Positions 45,098 to 54,833 of a stretch of 64,000 nt of DNA are shown here, one piece after another. The notes below the pieces were generated by a model. That model was not told the origin of the DNA. It worked only from the letters and a program-made list of their open reading frames with translations, and did not search any database. The position numbers and the translations under genes were made by a program. The stretch's first letter is position 1, and the number at the start of each line of letters is the position of its first letter. The stretch comes from Pseudomonas capsici (GTDB taxonomy: Bacteria; Pseudomonadota; Gammaproteobacteria; Pseudomonadales; Pseudomonadaceae). The DNA lies in contig NZ_JAFGZD010000002.1 of NCBI RefSeq assembly GCF_017165765.1, forward strand, positions 186,001 through 250,000, read 5' to 3'.

Positions 45098-48000
45098 TCA
45101 GTCTTTTTGATGTGCAGGCAGCACGCGTGCAGCACCAACCGGTTTGTCCCGGGCCGCCAGAAGCGTATACACGCAGGGCAGCACGAACAGGGTAAACAGG
45201 GTTCCCACCGACATCCCTGTGGCAATCACGATTCCTATATCGAAACGACTGACCGCTCCGGCACCCGTCGCGAGTATCAAGGGCACCATGCCGAACACCA
45301 TTGCCGCCGTGGTCATCAACACCGGGCGCAGACGAATTGCTGCCGCTTCCTCCACCGCTTCCCGTACCGACAGCCCTTTCTCGTGGCGTAGCTGATTGGC
45401 GAACTCGACGATCAGGATGCCGTGCTTGCTGATCAGGCCAATCAGCGTCACCAGCCCGACCTGGGTGTAGATATTCATGCTCGACAGCCCCAGAAACAGC
45501 GGGATCAGTGCTCCGCAGATCGACAGCGGCACCGTCACCAGAATCACCAGCGGGTCGCGGAAACTCTCGAACTGGGCTGCCAGCACCAGGAAGATGATCG
45601 CCAGCGCAAGGGCAAAGGTTACCCACAGGGCGCTGCCTTCCTGAATGTACTGACGTGAAGCGCCGGCATAGTCATACGCGAAGCCTGCCGGTGCCTCTTC
45701 GTTGGCGATCTGGCGGACCGTCTCGATAGCCTCGCCCATGCTGACAATCGGAAAGCCCTGGATGATCGCCGAGTTGAGTTGCTGGAACTGGTTGAGCTGA
45801 CGAGGCCTGGCCCGGTCGCTGACGGTGATCAGCGTGGAGAGCGCCAGCAGCTTGCCTTCGTTGTTCTTCACGTAATAGTTGTTCAGCCAGCCGGGATTGT
45901 CCCGGTATGCCCGCTCGACCTGAGCAATGACCTTGTAGCTGCGACCCTCGATGGTAAAGCGGTTGATTTCCGCTTCGGCCAGCAGGGTTGCCAAAGTGCC
46001 GCCCAGATCCTGCATGGATACGCCCATCTGGGCTGCCTTGGCCCGGTCGATATCGACCACCACCTCGGGTTTGTCGAACGCCAGATCGATATCCATGAAT
46101 GCGAACTTTCCGGACTCCACGGCACGCTTCTTCACCCGCTCGGCGACTTCCAGCAGTGCGGCATAATCGTTCGGCGTATTGATCACGAACTGGAACGGCA
46201 GGCCTTCACCGGTGCCGGGCAAGGAGGGCAGGTTGAAGCCGAAGATCTGCAGGCCCGGAATCTGCGCCAGCCGGGCCTGAACTTCCGGCAGGATTTCCAT
46301 CTGGGTACGGCTGCGCTCGTCCCATGGCTTGAGCAGGAAGCCGCCCACGCCGGTCTGCACGCCATTGAAACCGTTGATCTGGAACGACGAGTAATACTCG
46401 GGAAACTCCCGGAATATCTCAACGAACTCATCGGTATAGGCGTTGATGTAATCCAGGTTGGTCGGCTGGGGCGAAGTCGCCATCATGAAAATGATGCCCT
46501 GATCTTCGTCCGGTGCCAGATTCGACTGGGTGAACTTGAGCAGCACCGGGATCAGGCACAGGACGATCAAGGCGAACACCAGCACCACCGGACGGGTATC
46601 GAGGGTGCCGTGCAGCAGGCGCCGATAGCGGATTTTCAGGCGCTCGAAAATCTGGTCGAGCCTGTGGGCCAGACCGCTGGCGTTTTCATCGTGGCGCAGC
46701 AGCAAGGCACACATCATGGGCGACAGGGTCAGGGCCACGATGCCCGAAATCACGACCGCGCCGGCCAGGGTCAGGGCAAACTCCTTGAACAGCGCGCCGG
46801 TCAACCCTTCCAGAAAGCCGATAGGCGCATACACCGCTGCCAGAGTGATGGTCATCGATACCACCGGCATGGCGATTTCCCGTGCACCTTCAATGGCGGC
46901 GTCGAACGGGGTCTTGCCTTCCTCGATATGCCGATGAATGTTTTCCACCACCACAATCGCATCGTCCACCACCAGTCCGATGGCCAGTACCATCGCCAGC
47001 AAGGTCAGCAGATTGATCGAGTAACCCATCAGTTGCATGAAGAACAGCACGCCGATCATCGACAGCGGAATGGTGATGACCGGAATCAGCACCGAACGCA
47101 GGGCACCGAGAAACAGGAATACGATCACCACGACTATCAGGACCGCTTCGATCAGGGTTTTCACGACTTCATGAATCGAAGCCTGGATGAACAGCGTCGC
47201 GTCATAGGCAATGGACACTTTCAGGCTGGGCGGCAACTGGCTTTCCAGCTCCGGCATGATGCGTCGTACTTCCTTGATCACATCCAGCGGGTTGGAACTT
47301 GGAGTGCCCTTGATGCCGATGTAGACCGAAGGTATGCCATCGAACGAACTGACGGCGTTGTAGCTTTCTGCGCCCATCTCTACCCGCGCCACATCCCGCA
47401 ACAGCACCCGGCTGTCGCCATCAGTCTTGAGTGGAATCGCGGCAAAGGCTTCAGCGGACTTGAGGTCGGTGGTGGCGTTGATGCTGGTGACCACGTATTC
47501 GCCCTTGACCTCGCCGGCTGCCGACAGGAAGTTATAGCGGCGTACTGCATCGGTAACATCCGCTGCGGTCAGGCCGAAGCCGGCCATTCGTACAGGGTCC
47601 AGCCACAGGCGCATGGCAAAGACCTGATTGCCGAGGATTTCCGCTTCGGCCATGCCGGGCAAGGTAGCCAGCTTGGGCTGGATGACCCGTGACAGGTAAT
47701 CGGTGATCTGCGGATTGCTCAGCTCGGAGCTATAGAAGCTGATGTACATCAGTGCCGAAGCGTTGGCGGCTTCCTTGCTCAATACCGGGTCTTCGGCATC
47801 CTGCGGCAGCTTGTTCTTGACCTCGTTGGCCTTGGCCAGCAACTCGGTGAAAAGGCGGTCGCTGTCGGCACCGATACGGGCATAGATCGTGATCACCGAG
47901 AAGTTCTGGCGACTGACCGAAGTCATGTAATCGATGCCTTCGGCACTGGCCAGACTCTGTTGCAGCGGCTGGGTGATATAGCCCTGAATGGTTTCGGCAT

Positions 48001-48163
48001 TGGCACCAGGATAGGCCGTGGTCACGGTGATCATGGCGTTTTCCATCTGCGGATACTGGCGGATGGTCAGTTTGCTGAACGCCTGAAACCCCAGCAGTAC
48101 GATCAGCAGGCTGACCACGGTCGCCAGCACCGGGCGGCGAATGAACGGATCGGTAAATGCCAT
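45098..48163 (-). CDS. mexW: RND multidrug efflux transporter, MexW-like
   Basis: 1021 residues. HAE1-type RND pump with 12 membrane helices and two large periplasmic loops; it exports drugs using the proton gradient. MAFTDPFIRRPVLATVVSLLIVLLG is the family opening; TM4 carries the proton-relay pair in LAIGLVVDDAIVVVENIHRH, and GEAIETVRQIANEEAPAG lies in the porter region. By position, between the colRS operon and the imelysin cluster, it corresponds to P. aeruginosa MexW. No outer-membrane factor gene is present, as for mexVW, which borrows OprM. It is preceded by its fusion-protein gene with a 14-base gap. Confidence 0.92.
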   Translation of the reverse strand: MAFTDPFIRRPVLATVVSLLIVLLGFQAFSKLTIRQYPQMENAMITVTTAYPGANAETIQGYITQPLQQSLASAEGIDYMTSVSRQNFSVITIYARIGADSDRLFTELLAKANEVKNKLPQDAEDPVLSKEAANASALMYISFYSSELSNPQITDYLSRVIQPKLATLPGMAEAEILGNQVFAMRLWLDPVRMAGFGLTAADVTDAVRRYNFLSAAGEVKGEYVVTSINATTDLKSAEAFAAIPLKTDGDSRVLLRDVARVEMGAESYNAVSSFDGIPSVYIGIKGTPSSNPLDVIKEVRRIMPELESQLPPSLKVSIAYDATLFIQASIHEVVKTLIEAVLIVVVIVFLFLGALRSVLIPVITIPLSMIGVLFFMQLMGYSINLLTLLAMVLAIGLVVDDAIVVVENIHRHIEEGKTPFDAAIEGAREIAMPVVSMTITLAAVYAPIGFLEGLTGALFKEFALTLAGAVVISGIVALTLSPMMCALLLRHDENASGLAHRLDQIFERLKIRYRRLLHGTLDTRPVVLVFALIVLCLIPVLLKFTQSNLAPDEDQGIIFMMATSPQPTNLDYINAYTDEFVEIFREFPEYYSSFQINGFNGVQTGVGGFLLKPWDERSRTQMEILPEVQARLAQIPGLQIFGFNLPSLPGTGEGLPFQFVINTPNDYAALLEVAERVKKRAVESGKFAFMDIDLAFDKPEVVVDIDRAKAAQMGVSMQDLGGTLATLLAEAEINRFTIEGRSYKVIAQVERAYRDNPGWLNNYYVKNNEGKLLALSTLITVSDRARPRQLNQFQQLNSAIIQGFPIVSMGEAIETVRQIANEEAPAGFAYDYAGASRQYIQEGSALWVTFALALAIIFLVLAAQFESFRDPLVILVTVPLSICGALIPLFLGLSSMNIYTQVGLVTLIGLISKHGILIVEFANQLRHEKGLSVREAVEEAAAIRLRPVLMTTAAMVFGMVPLILATGAGAVSRFDIGIVIATGMSVGTLFTLFVLPCVYTLLAARDKPVGAARVLPAHQKD

Positions 48164-48177
48164 GAAAAATTCCTTGA

Positions 48178-49329
48178 TCAGTCAGCCCGTGGCTGGCTGT
48201 TCGGATCGGCGGGCAAGGTCTTGTCGGCGCTGATGGCCACATGGGTTCCGTTGTCGAGCTTGAGCTGGCCGCCGCTGACAACCTGATCGCCAGCCTTGAG
48301 TCCTCTGGCAATCACCACCTTCCCGGCGCGGCGCTCGCCGGTTTCGACAAAGTGCCGTTCGACGACCTGTTGTGGCTGGCCGCTGGCGTCCAGCTCCGGC
48401 TCGCCCTTGTCGTTTTTCTTCGGCCCCACGACAAACACCGAATTGCCATAAAGGGTGTAGGTAATCGCACTTTCCGGCACCACGATCTGGTCGGGAGCAC
48501 TGGGCAACACGACCTGCAGACTGGCGAACATCCCCGGCAGCAGCCGACCCTCAGGGTTGGGCAGGGTGGCGCGGATCAGCACGTTGCGGGTGGTTTCATC
48601 GACCCTGGGGTTGATGGCGCTGACTCTGGCTTCGAACTGCTGGTCCGGATAGGCCGCGACACTGAGCCGGACCGTCTGGTCGATGGCGATATCGGGCACT
48701 TCCTGCTCCGGCACGTAGAAATCCACATAGAGGCTGCTCAGATCCTGCAGGGTTGCGATCACTGTTCCGCTGGCCAGATAGTCGCCCACATCCACCTGAC
48801 GAATGCCGATGGTGCCGCTGAACGGCGCGAGGATCTGTTTCTTGGCCAGGGAAGCCTTGAGCTGGGCGACAGTGGCAGCGGCTTTTTTCTGTTGTGCGGC
48901 GAGCCTGTCGAAATCTCCCCGTGAAATGGCCTGATCGCCCACCAGCCGGCTGCCACGACCGTATTCGACCTGAGCCAGCCCCAGGTCCGCCTCGGCAGTA
49001 CCCAGCAGGCCTTTTTCGACATCGCTGTCCAGTTGCAGCAAGGGCTGGCCCCGGCGCACCTTTTGCCCCGACTCGAACTGTATGGCCTTCACGGTGCCGG
49101 CGATTTCCAGGCTCAGGTCGACACCCTGAAAGGCCTTGAGAGTACCAATGGCAGGAAGAAGGTTTTGCCACGGTTGTTCGCTGGCCGTGGCTACGGCTAC
49201 GCTGACCGGTGGTTTGGGGGCGCTGAATTGCTGGATCTGTCGATAGATTGAGAATGCTTTGTAGCCCGCGAGCAAAAGCACTACAAGCAAAACAAAGCCC
49301 AGCATGATCAGCATGCGCCGACGCACCAT
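48178..49329 (-). CDS. mexV: RND membrane fusion protein, MexV-like
   Basis: 383 residues. Periplasmic adaptor joining the RND pump to the outer-membrane channel. The N-terminal membrane anchor LIMLGFVLLVVLLLAGYKAF lacks a lipobox. The lipoyl halves EIAGTVKAIQFESGQKVRRGQPLLQLD and ILAPFSGTIGIRQVDVGDYL flank the coiled-coil hairpin (about 95-160), followed by the beta-barrel domain INPRVDETTRNVLIRATLPN. Translationally linked to mexW. Confidence 0.92.
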   Translation of the reverse strand: MVRRRMLIMLGFVLLVVLLLAGYKAFSIYRQIQQFSAPKPPVSVAVATASEQPWQNLLPAIGTLKAFQGVDLSLEIAGTVKAIQFESGQKVRRGQPLLQLDSDVEKGLLGTAEADLGLAQVEYGRGSRLVGDQAISRGDFDRLAAQQKKAAATVAQLKASLAKKQILAPFSGTIGIRQVDVGDYLASGTVIATLQDLSSLYVDFYVPEQEVPDIAIDQTVRLSVAAYPDQQFEARVSAINPRVDETTRNVLIRATLPNPEGRLLPGMFASLQVVLPSAPDQIVVPESAITYTLYGNSVFVVGPKKNDKGEPELDASGQPQQVVERHFVETGERRAGKVVIARGLKAGDQVVSGGQLKLDNGTHVAISADKTLPADPNSQPRAD

Positions 49330-49437
49330 ACTGCACTTCCTTTGGAGATATTTAACCTGAGAAGCAGGCTAGCTCCAGCGCTGGATATTGCAAACCGGCA
49401 GCGTGTCGGACATTTCTGTATTTGTGGTGGGAGGAAG

Positions 49438-50538
49438 TCACACCAGATGCAAATGGTTGTCCCAGAGCCCGGCTGGCAGATCCAGAGGCCTGGCCACCAG
49501 TTCGGACTTGCGGCAATCGTAGAAGCGACAGCGGCCCTGACCCGAGGTCACCACAAAGCCATCGGCAACCGCACCTACGCCTGCGCAGTCAGGCAGGGGG
49601 GCGTCGAGCTTCAAGGCACCGCTGTCCAGATCCCAGATAAAGAACCGGTTGCCACGCGGAGCGGTAAGCGCCACCAGTCGCAGGTCGCTGTGCACCGCGA
49701 CGCTGGCGGTGTAATGACCCATTGCTCGCAGTTGCTCCTCGGCGACCGGAAAGGCCTGGAAGGGCTGACCTGGACGCTTGATCGCCAGCAGTTCGGCGGA
49801 CTCATGGGCATCCCCCATGAACTGCTGACCGGCGACAATGGTGCCGTCGCTGGCAATGCCCATGTGGCGCACGCTGTTCATCTGCTGGGAAAGAGTTTCC
49901 TTGCTCAGCAGCGTACCGTCGCGCTGCATCAGCACCAGGCTGGGCTCCATGGCATGCAGATTCATCTCGACCCGGCTTTCGGCCTCGGTGCGAATACCGC
50001 CGTTGGCGACCGCCAGGGTTTCGCCGTCCGGCATCCAGGACACCTGATGCGGACCGATGCCGTGCGTGGGGATTTCTGCCGAATGCACCAGCCGTTCATC
50101 GACAAAACGATAAACCCCCAGCACGCCACGGCCCGGATCGGTGGTGTCGTTTTCCGTGGCATACAGCCATTCGCCATCGGCATGAATAACGGCATGGCCG
50201 TAGAAGTGCCGGTTCGGCTGCGAGGTGATGGTTTGCAGCAGGCGTCCGTCGCGCAGGTCGATCAGGTAGCTTTCGGTGCCGGGCCTGCGGGCGATGAATA
50301 CCGCCAGCGGCAAGGACGGGTGATTGATGATGTCATGGCAGCGTTGCGCGACCCGGGTCGCGAACACCTGCGTGCCGTCGAGCCGGTAACCTACTGCATA
50401 GTGCCTTGCGTCGCTGTCGTCGCGAGCGGAAAGCAGCAGGGGGCTCGTGCCTTTTTGCCGAAACAGCGTCCAGCCGCCCAGCGTACAAGCGCTGAGCAGC
50501 AGACTGCCAAGAGCCAGGGCCTGGCGTCGCAACATCAT
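49438..50538 (-). CDS. DUF1513 exported beta-propeller-like protein
   Basis: 366 residues. The signal segment RRQALALGSLLLSACTLGG has two N-terminal Arg and L-S-A-C, a possible lipobox. The body is a single DUF1513 domain with repeated strands such as GVLGVYRFVDERLV, SWMPDGETLAVANGG and HMGIASDGTIVAGQQ. Last gene of the leftward di-heme/imelysin/DUF1513 operon. The family always travels with imelysins in pseudomonads; a role in periplasmic iron handling is inferred from context only. Confidence 0.85.
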   Translation of the reverse strand: MMLRRQALALGSLLLSACTLGGWTLFRQKGTSPLLLSARDDSDARHYAVGYRLDGTQVFATRVAQRCHDIINHPSLPLAVFIARRPGTESYLIDLRDGRLLQTITSQPNRHFYGHAVIHADGEWLYATENDTTDPGRGVLGVYRFVDERLVHSAEIPTHGIGPHQVSWMPDGETLAVANGGIRTEAESRVEMNLHAMEPSLVLMQRDGTLLSKETLSQQMNSVRHMGIASDGTIVAGQQFMGDAHESAELLAIKRPGQPFQAFPVAEEQLRAMGHYTASVAVHSDLRLVALTAPRGNRFFIWDLDSGALKLDAPLPDCAGVGAVADGFVVTSGQGRCRFYDCRKSELVARPLDLPAGLWDNHLHLV

Positions 50539-50552
50539 CTACACCCTCTCGA

Positions 50553-51617
50553 TCAATCGCCGTCGTTGGCGTTGAAGCCCAACTGAATACCCAGAGCCTT
50601 GGCCAGTTCGCCTTCATGCAGGCGGTGAACCACGTTCAGGCTGTCATAAAACCCATTGAGCTGCTGACGGCCCGCTTCGCTGGCCAGCAGGTCGGCCAGG
50701 GGCGGCTTGAGTTCAGACAGCAGTTTGCGGCTGGCAGCGTAGGCTGCGTCGATCTTGTCGGCCAGTGGTTTCTGCTCGGCGGGCAAAAGACTGCGCAGGC
50801 CCTTGTTATCCACACCGGCCCAGACGGTTTGCGCGCTGATCAGGCTGGCTTCGAGGCTGCTCAGCGAGGACTTGCTGCGCCAGGAGTCGGCCTGGAAGGG
50901 TTGTGGCTGGCCCTTGGTCTGGCGACCCAGCGGCGTGCCCAGTTTTTTCTTCAGGCTGTCCAGAGCCGTGACCTGTACGCGCAGCACTTCGGCAATGGCT
51001 TCGTGGGAGTCGGCGTAACGGGTGTTGGGGAACTTGCTCAGTTGCGCGAGCATGCCGTCGTTGCTGTTCCAGCGGCTGAGGATTTCTTCGGCCAGGAGCT
51101 TCTGCCGCTCACCGATCGCCATCAGCAATGGGCAGTAGCGGGCTTTCTGCTCGGCGTTGGCCATGTCGATTTCGGCATCGAACAGGATGTATTCATAAGC
51201 CGACAGTCCCTGAACCACGACGCTGGCCTTGGACAGTTCTTCGGCAGTGATCTGCGGCTGGGCGCTGACCAGTTGCTCGACCTGACGCCCGACCAGATTC
51301 TTCTTGTCCGGCCAGAACTGTACCTGCCAGGCACGATTGCCTTCGGCCAGCGGGCCGATCAGCAAAGGCTGCAATTCGGCCCAGGTTTTCTGGGCTTTGA
51401 GGAAGTCGGCGCGTGCGCTTTCCAGATCGGTCTTGCCCTGGCAGAAGGCAACTGCGCTGCTGGCCAGCTGGCGATCCGCTTCGACCCAGCGGCTGTAGGT
51501 CGGCAGGATCACCTGTTTGGCAATGGCGGCAGAAGTCACGGCTTGAGGGTCCGATGGCGCGCAGGCGCCCAGAGCCAGGGCCGCGAGGCTGGTGAACAAC
51601 AACTTGGGTCGGAACAT
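50553..51617 (-). CDS. Imelysin-family lipoprotein
   Basis: 354 residues. The lipobox L-G-A-C19 follows a short signal. Imelysin (peptidase M75-like) helical fold with VQFWPDKKNLVGRQVEQL and the conserved LSAYEYILFD, where GLSAYEYIL replaces the GxHxxE motif of IcmP. Imelysins are now seen as iron- or heme-related rather than true peptidases. It lies 14 bases from the DUF1513 gene and 32 from the di-heme gene, so they form one operon. Confidence 0.85.
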   Translation of the reverse strand: MFRPKLLFTSLAALALGACAPSDPQAVTSAAIAKQVILPTYSRWVEADRQLASSAVAFCQGKTDLESARADFLKAQKTWAELQPLLIGPLAEGNRAWQVQFWPDKKNLVGRQVEQLVSAQPQITAEELSKASVVVQGLSAYEYILFDAEIDMANAEQKARYCPLLMAIGERQKLLAEEILSRWNSNDGMLAQLSKFPNTRYADSHEAIAEVLRVQVTALDSLKKKLGTPLGRQTKGQPQPFQADSWRSKSSLSSLEASLISAQTVWAGVDNKGLRSLLPAEQKPLADKIDAAYAASRKLLSELKPPLADLLASEAGRQQLNGFYDSLNVVHRLHEGELAKALGIQLGFNANDGD

Positions 51618-51649
51618 CTGTCCGGCTCCTTCTTGTAAAAAGGGAATGC

Positions 51650-53077
51650 TTATAACGAGTTCAGGAACGCCAGGAGCGCCGCACGCTGGTCGGCATCAAA
51701 GGCCAGGACCTGTCGCTGCGCTGCCTGGGCTTCGCCGCCGTGCCACAGTATCGCCTCCATCACGTTGCGAGCGCGACCATCATGTAGCAATTGTGTGTGG
51801 CCACTGACGGTTTCCGTCAGGCCCAGCCCCCAGAGGGGAGGTGTCCGCCATTCGCGGCCGCTTGCCTGGAACTCGGTCCTGTTGTCGGCCAGACCTTCAC
51901 CCATATCGTGCAGCAACAGGTCGCTGTAGGGGCGAATCACCTGATTGGCCAGCTCGGGTTCCGCAGCATCGGCGCGGGTGGTGAATTGCGGGGTATGGCA
52001 TTGCTGGCAACCTGCCCTGAAGAACAGGTTCTTGCCCGCCAGCACTTGCGGATCATCCACGTTGCGACGGGCCGGGACAGCCAGATTGCGGGTGTAGAAC
52101 TCCACCAGCCGTAAAATATTGTCGCTGACTTCGGGTTCGCCATCGGGGCCATTGCCGTTCGGAGCATTGCGGCAATCCGTTTGCGCGGGCGTGCAGTCAT
52201 CGGCGGTCTTGAGGCGGGTGGTCAGGCCCATATCGCCCGCAAACGCGTGGGCATTCTGTTGATTGAGCGTGGGTTGCCCGGCCTTCCAGCCGAAGCGTCC
52301 CATGACAACCTTTTGCTGCGCATCGTCCCAGACCCAGTTGGGGCGTCCGGAAATGCCATTGTCATTCTTGTCGTCGGGGTCGGCATTGGCCAGGATCGCC
52401 GCTTCGGGAATCGCTTCGAGCAGCCCCAGGCCGATCATGGGCGGCGCAATACGTGCCGAAGCATGCGTGTAAGGGTGCATGGGGCCGTAACCCAGTTGAG
52501 TGATGCGCAGGGTCGGCTGACGCAACTCGACCGTCATGCCGTCACGAAAGCGTATGGTCAGCGGATCGTACTCTACCCGTACCTTGCCTTCCGGTGCGAC
52601 ACCGGGGACCGACATGTCCTGAAGCTGTCCTCCGTATGTCGGTTCGGGCACCACACCGTTGCGCTTGATGACCTCGGCATACGCTGCGCTGTCGGGAATC
52701 GAGAGCCTGACCAGCATCGACACGGCGTTGCTGTCGCCGGGCTCTGGCGGATGGCCACGACCGTCCTTGATATGGCAGTTCTGGCAGGCGTTGGTATTGA
52801 ACAGCGGGCCCAGGCCGTCACGGGCGGTGGTGGTCGAAGGGGCAATGACCCACGGGTTGCGGAAGAAACTGTTGCCGACACTGAAGTCCAGCCTGCGCAC
52901 CGGCGAGAGGTTGGCCGATGGCATGGAAAAGGCGTTCTGATCGCTTTTTCCTACTGTCGCAGACCCGCCGGAAAGAGCTTCTCCCGGTTCTGCCTGAGTG
53001 AAGCGCGGTGCGTCATCGCACGCGGTCAGGACCAGAGTCGATAGAAAAACCAGGGACAGGCGCAGCGGCATACTCAT
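51650..53077 (-). CDS. Di-heme oxidoreductase-like lipoprotein (DHOR family)
   Basis: 475 residues. The signal ends in L-T-A-C20 (lipobox). Two heme-binding sites are seen, C-Q-N-C-H (in NTNACQNCHIKDGRGHPP, about residue 97) and C-Q-Q-C-H (in FRAGCQQCHTPQFTT, about 355), with candidate Met ligands downstream. The family is related to MauG and cytochrome c peroxidases. It heads the operon with the imelysin and DUF1513 genes, probably as a periplasmic redox partner for iron handling. ATG 53077. Confidence 0.88.
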   Translation of the reverse strand: MSMPLRLSLVFLSTLVLTACDDAPRFTQAEPGEALSGGSATVGKSDQNAFSMPSANLSPVRRLDFSVGNSFFRNPWVIAPSTTTARDGLGPLFNTNACQNCHIKDGRGHPPEPGDSNAVSMLVRLSIPDSAAYAEVIKRNGVVPEPTYGGQLQDMSVPGVAPEGKVRVEYDPLTIRFRDGMTVELRQPTLRITQLGYGPMHPYTHASARIAPPMIGLGLLEAIPEAAILANADPDDKNDNGISGRPNWVWDDAQQKVVMGRFGWKAGQPTLNQQNAHAFAGDMGLTTRLKTADDCTPAQTDCRNAPNGNGPDGEPEVSDNILRLVEFYTRNLAVPARRNVDDPQVLAGKNLFFRAGCQQCHTPQFTTRADAAEPELANQVIRPYSDLLLHDMGEGLADNRTEFQASGREWRTPPLWGLGLTETVSGHTQLLHDGRARNVMEAILWHGGEAQAAQRQVLAFDADQRAALLAFLNSL

Positions 53078-53231
53078 ACGAATTCTGTAACGAGCTGAAA
53101 AGCAGGGCGAGCAAGCTTATCAGCCTCATGGGTCAGGAATGGGAAAAGTTACCGTTTACTCGGGCTGAGGCAACTTGTTGTTACTAATTTGCGGCCTGTG
53201 CGGCTCTCTGAAATGTCTTCGGACCGTACAG

Positions 53232-53264
53232 AAAAATGCCAGTCAGCAAGCCTGACTGGCATTT
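53232..53264 (-). terminator. Rho-independent terminator of icmP
   Basis: A perfect 13-bp stem AAATGCCAGTCAG/CTGACTGGCATTT with a 5-base loop. On the minus strand it is followed by a T run. It separates icmP from the di-heme operon. Confidence 0.85.
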
Positions 53265-53300
53265 GGTATTGCAGGTCTGAAGCCTCGGTTACAGCGCTGA

Positions 53301-54653
53301 TCAGAACTCGTGATCGGCGTTGTCCGGGTTCAGATCGGTGATGCCCAGCTTGCCAGCGGCCTGCTCGATGGCACCGGTCTGCTTGACCAGCGCTGCAATG
53401 GCGTCACGCACCACTTGATTGCCAGCGGTGTTGCCTGCTGCGATCAACTGGTCGAAGTGCTCGCCCTTGTTGGCGTGGTCGACGATCACTTGCAGCTTGG
53501 CCTGGGTATCGTCCAGGTCGGCGCGCAGGGTGGCGTCGGTCGCCGGGTCAACCTTGGCGACCAGGGACGAGAGGCTTGGGCCGGTGATCTTGCTGCCGTC
53601 GGTACGGGTGTATTCGCCCAGGTAGACGTTGCGGATGCCCTTGCCGTTGTAGAAGTGCGAGTTGTGCGTGTTGTCGCTGAAGCAATCGTGCTCGTCTTCG
53701 CTGGAGTTGGCTTCCAGGGCCACTTTCATGCGCTCGCCGGCCAGTTCGCCCAGCGACAGGCTGCCCATGCCGAAGAGCATCTTGCGCAGGCCGCTTTCGC
53801 CGGATTCGGCTTCCAGAGAGGCGCGATAGTTGTCGGCTACACCGGGTTTCCAGTTGCCCGACATTTCCTCCAGGTCGGTGACCAGCAGATCGGTCACGGC
53901 CTTGAGGTACGCACGGCGACGTTCGTTGTGACCGCCGGTGGCACCGGCACCTTCGAGGTAGTCGCTGGCAGGACGTGCGCCGGCACCCGGGCCGGTGCCG
54001 TTCAGATCCTGGCCCCACAGCAGGAATTCGATGGCGTGATAGCCGGTGGCGACGTTGGCCTCCGAACCACCCAGCTCATTGAGGCTGGCGAGTTTCTCGG
54101 GAGTGATGTCCTTGACGTCGACCTTGTCTTCGCCGACCTGGATTTCAGTATTGGCAATGATGTTGGCGGTTGCGCCCGGGTTGCCCAGCGCGTGCTGGTA
54201 ATCCTTGGCCACATAGTCGATCAGGCCTTCGTCCAGCGGCCAGGCGTTAACCTGACCTTCCCAGTCGTCGATGATGGTGTTGCCGAAGCGGAACACTTCG
54301 CTCTGCATGTAAGGCACGCGTGCTGCAACCCAGGCGTCACGAGCCGCCTTGAGGGTCTGGTCGCTCGGGGCAGCAAGGAAGGCGTCGACAGCGGTCTGCA
54401 GCTTCTTGGCACCGGCTTCGGCATCGCTGAACACGGCAAAGACAATGTTGGCGTAATTGGTGACCACGGCCTTGGCGGCGGCGTCATCGGTCTGGGTTGC
54501 AGCTGCTGAAGCAGGTGCGGCAGGCGCTGCTGCCGGAGTCACAGGAGCTGCAGCAGGAGCGGGGGCTGCTGCCTTGTCCTTGCCTTCGCCGCAACCGGCG
54601 AGGGAGATAGCAATGGCCAGCAGACTAGCTGTTGCCAGAGGCATACGAATCAT
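53301..54653 (-). CDS. icmP: IcmP-like imelysin lipoprotein
   Basis: 450 residues. The lipobox L-A-G-C21 is followed by a long Ala/Pro-rich linker (about 22-52) and the imelysin domain with the G-Y-H-A-I-E motif (ATGYHAIEFLLWGQDLNGTGPG), VFRFGNTIIDDWEGQVNAWP and HDCFSDNTHNSHFYNGKGI. The P. aeruginosa homologue IcmP was first described as an insulin-cleaving outer-membrane protein; iron-related binding is now considered more likely. A Fur-like site lies upstream at 54710. Confidence 0.9.
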   Translation of the reverse strand: MIRMPLATASLLAIAISLAGCGEGKDKAAAPAPAAAPVTPAAAPAAPASAAATQTDDAAAKAVVTNYANIVFAVFSDAEAGAKKLQTAVDAFLAAPSDQTLKAARDAWVAARVPYMQSEVFRFGNTIIDDWEGQVNAWPLDEGLIDYVAKDYQHALGNPGATANIIANTEIQVGEDKVDVKDITPEKLASLNELGGSEANVATGYHAIEFLLWGQDLNGTGPGAGARPASDYLEGAGATGGHNERRRAYLKAVTDLLVTDLEEMSGNWKPGVADNYRASLEAESGESGLRKMLFGMGSLSLGELAGERMKVALEANSSEDEHDCFSDNTHNSHFYNGKGIRNVYLGEYTRTDGSKITGPSLSSLVAKVDPATDATLRADLDDTQAKLQVIVDHANKGEHFDQLIAAGNTAGNQVVRDAIAALVKQTGAIEQAAGKLGITDLNPDNADHEF

Positions 54654-54709
54654 GACGAATTCCTGCGTCTAGAGGGATTTATGGCGCCGTGCGCCCAGAA
54701 AAACTGCGA

Positions 54710-54728
54710 CATAATGCGAAAGATTTGC
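54710..54728 (-). promoter_or_regulatory. Possible Fur box upstream of icmP
   Basis: CATAATGCGAAAGATTTGC matches 12 of 19 positions of GATAATGATAATCATTATC. It lies 57 bases upstream of the icmP ATG. The match is moderate, and the assignment rests partly on the iron-linked family. Confidence 0.35.
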
Positions 54729-54833
54729 ATTCGGTGTAAAGGCATAACGCCCTTAAAGTCGTGAACGAGCATTCGACGACATGTAACTGTCGGTTTCAAG
54801 ACAACCTGACACGGCCTCTTCGCGGAAGGCTTT

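Noticed and set aside
53078..53231. Fur box before the di-heme operon
   Set aside because: No 19-base stretch in this gap comes close to the Fur consensus by eye.
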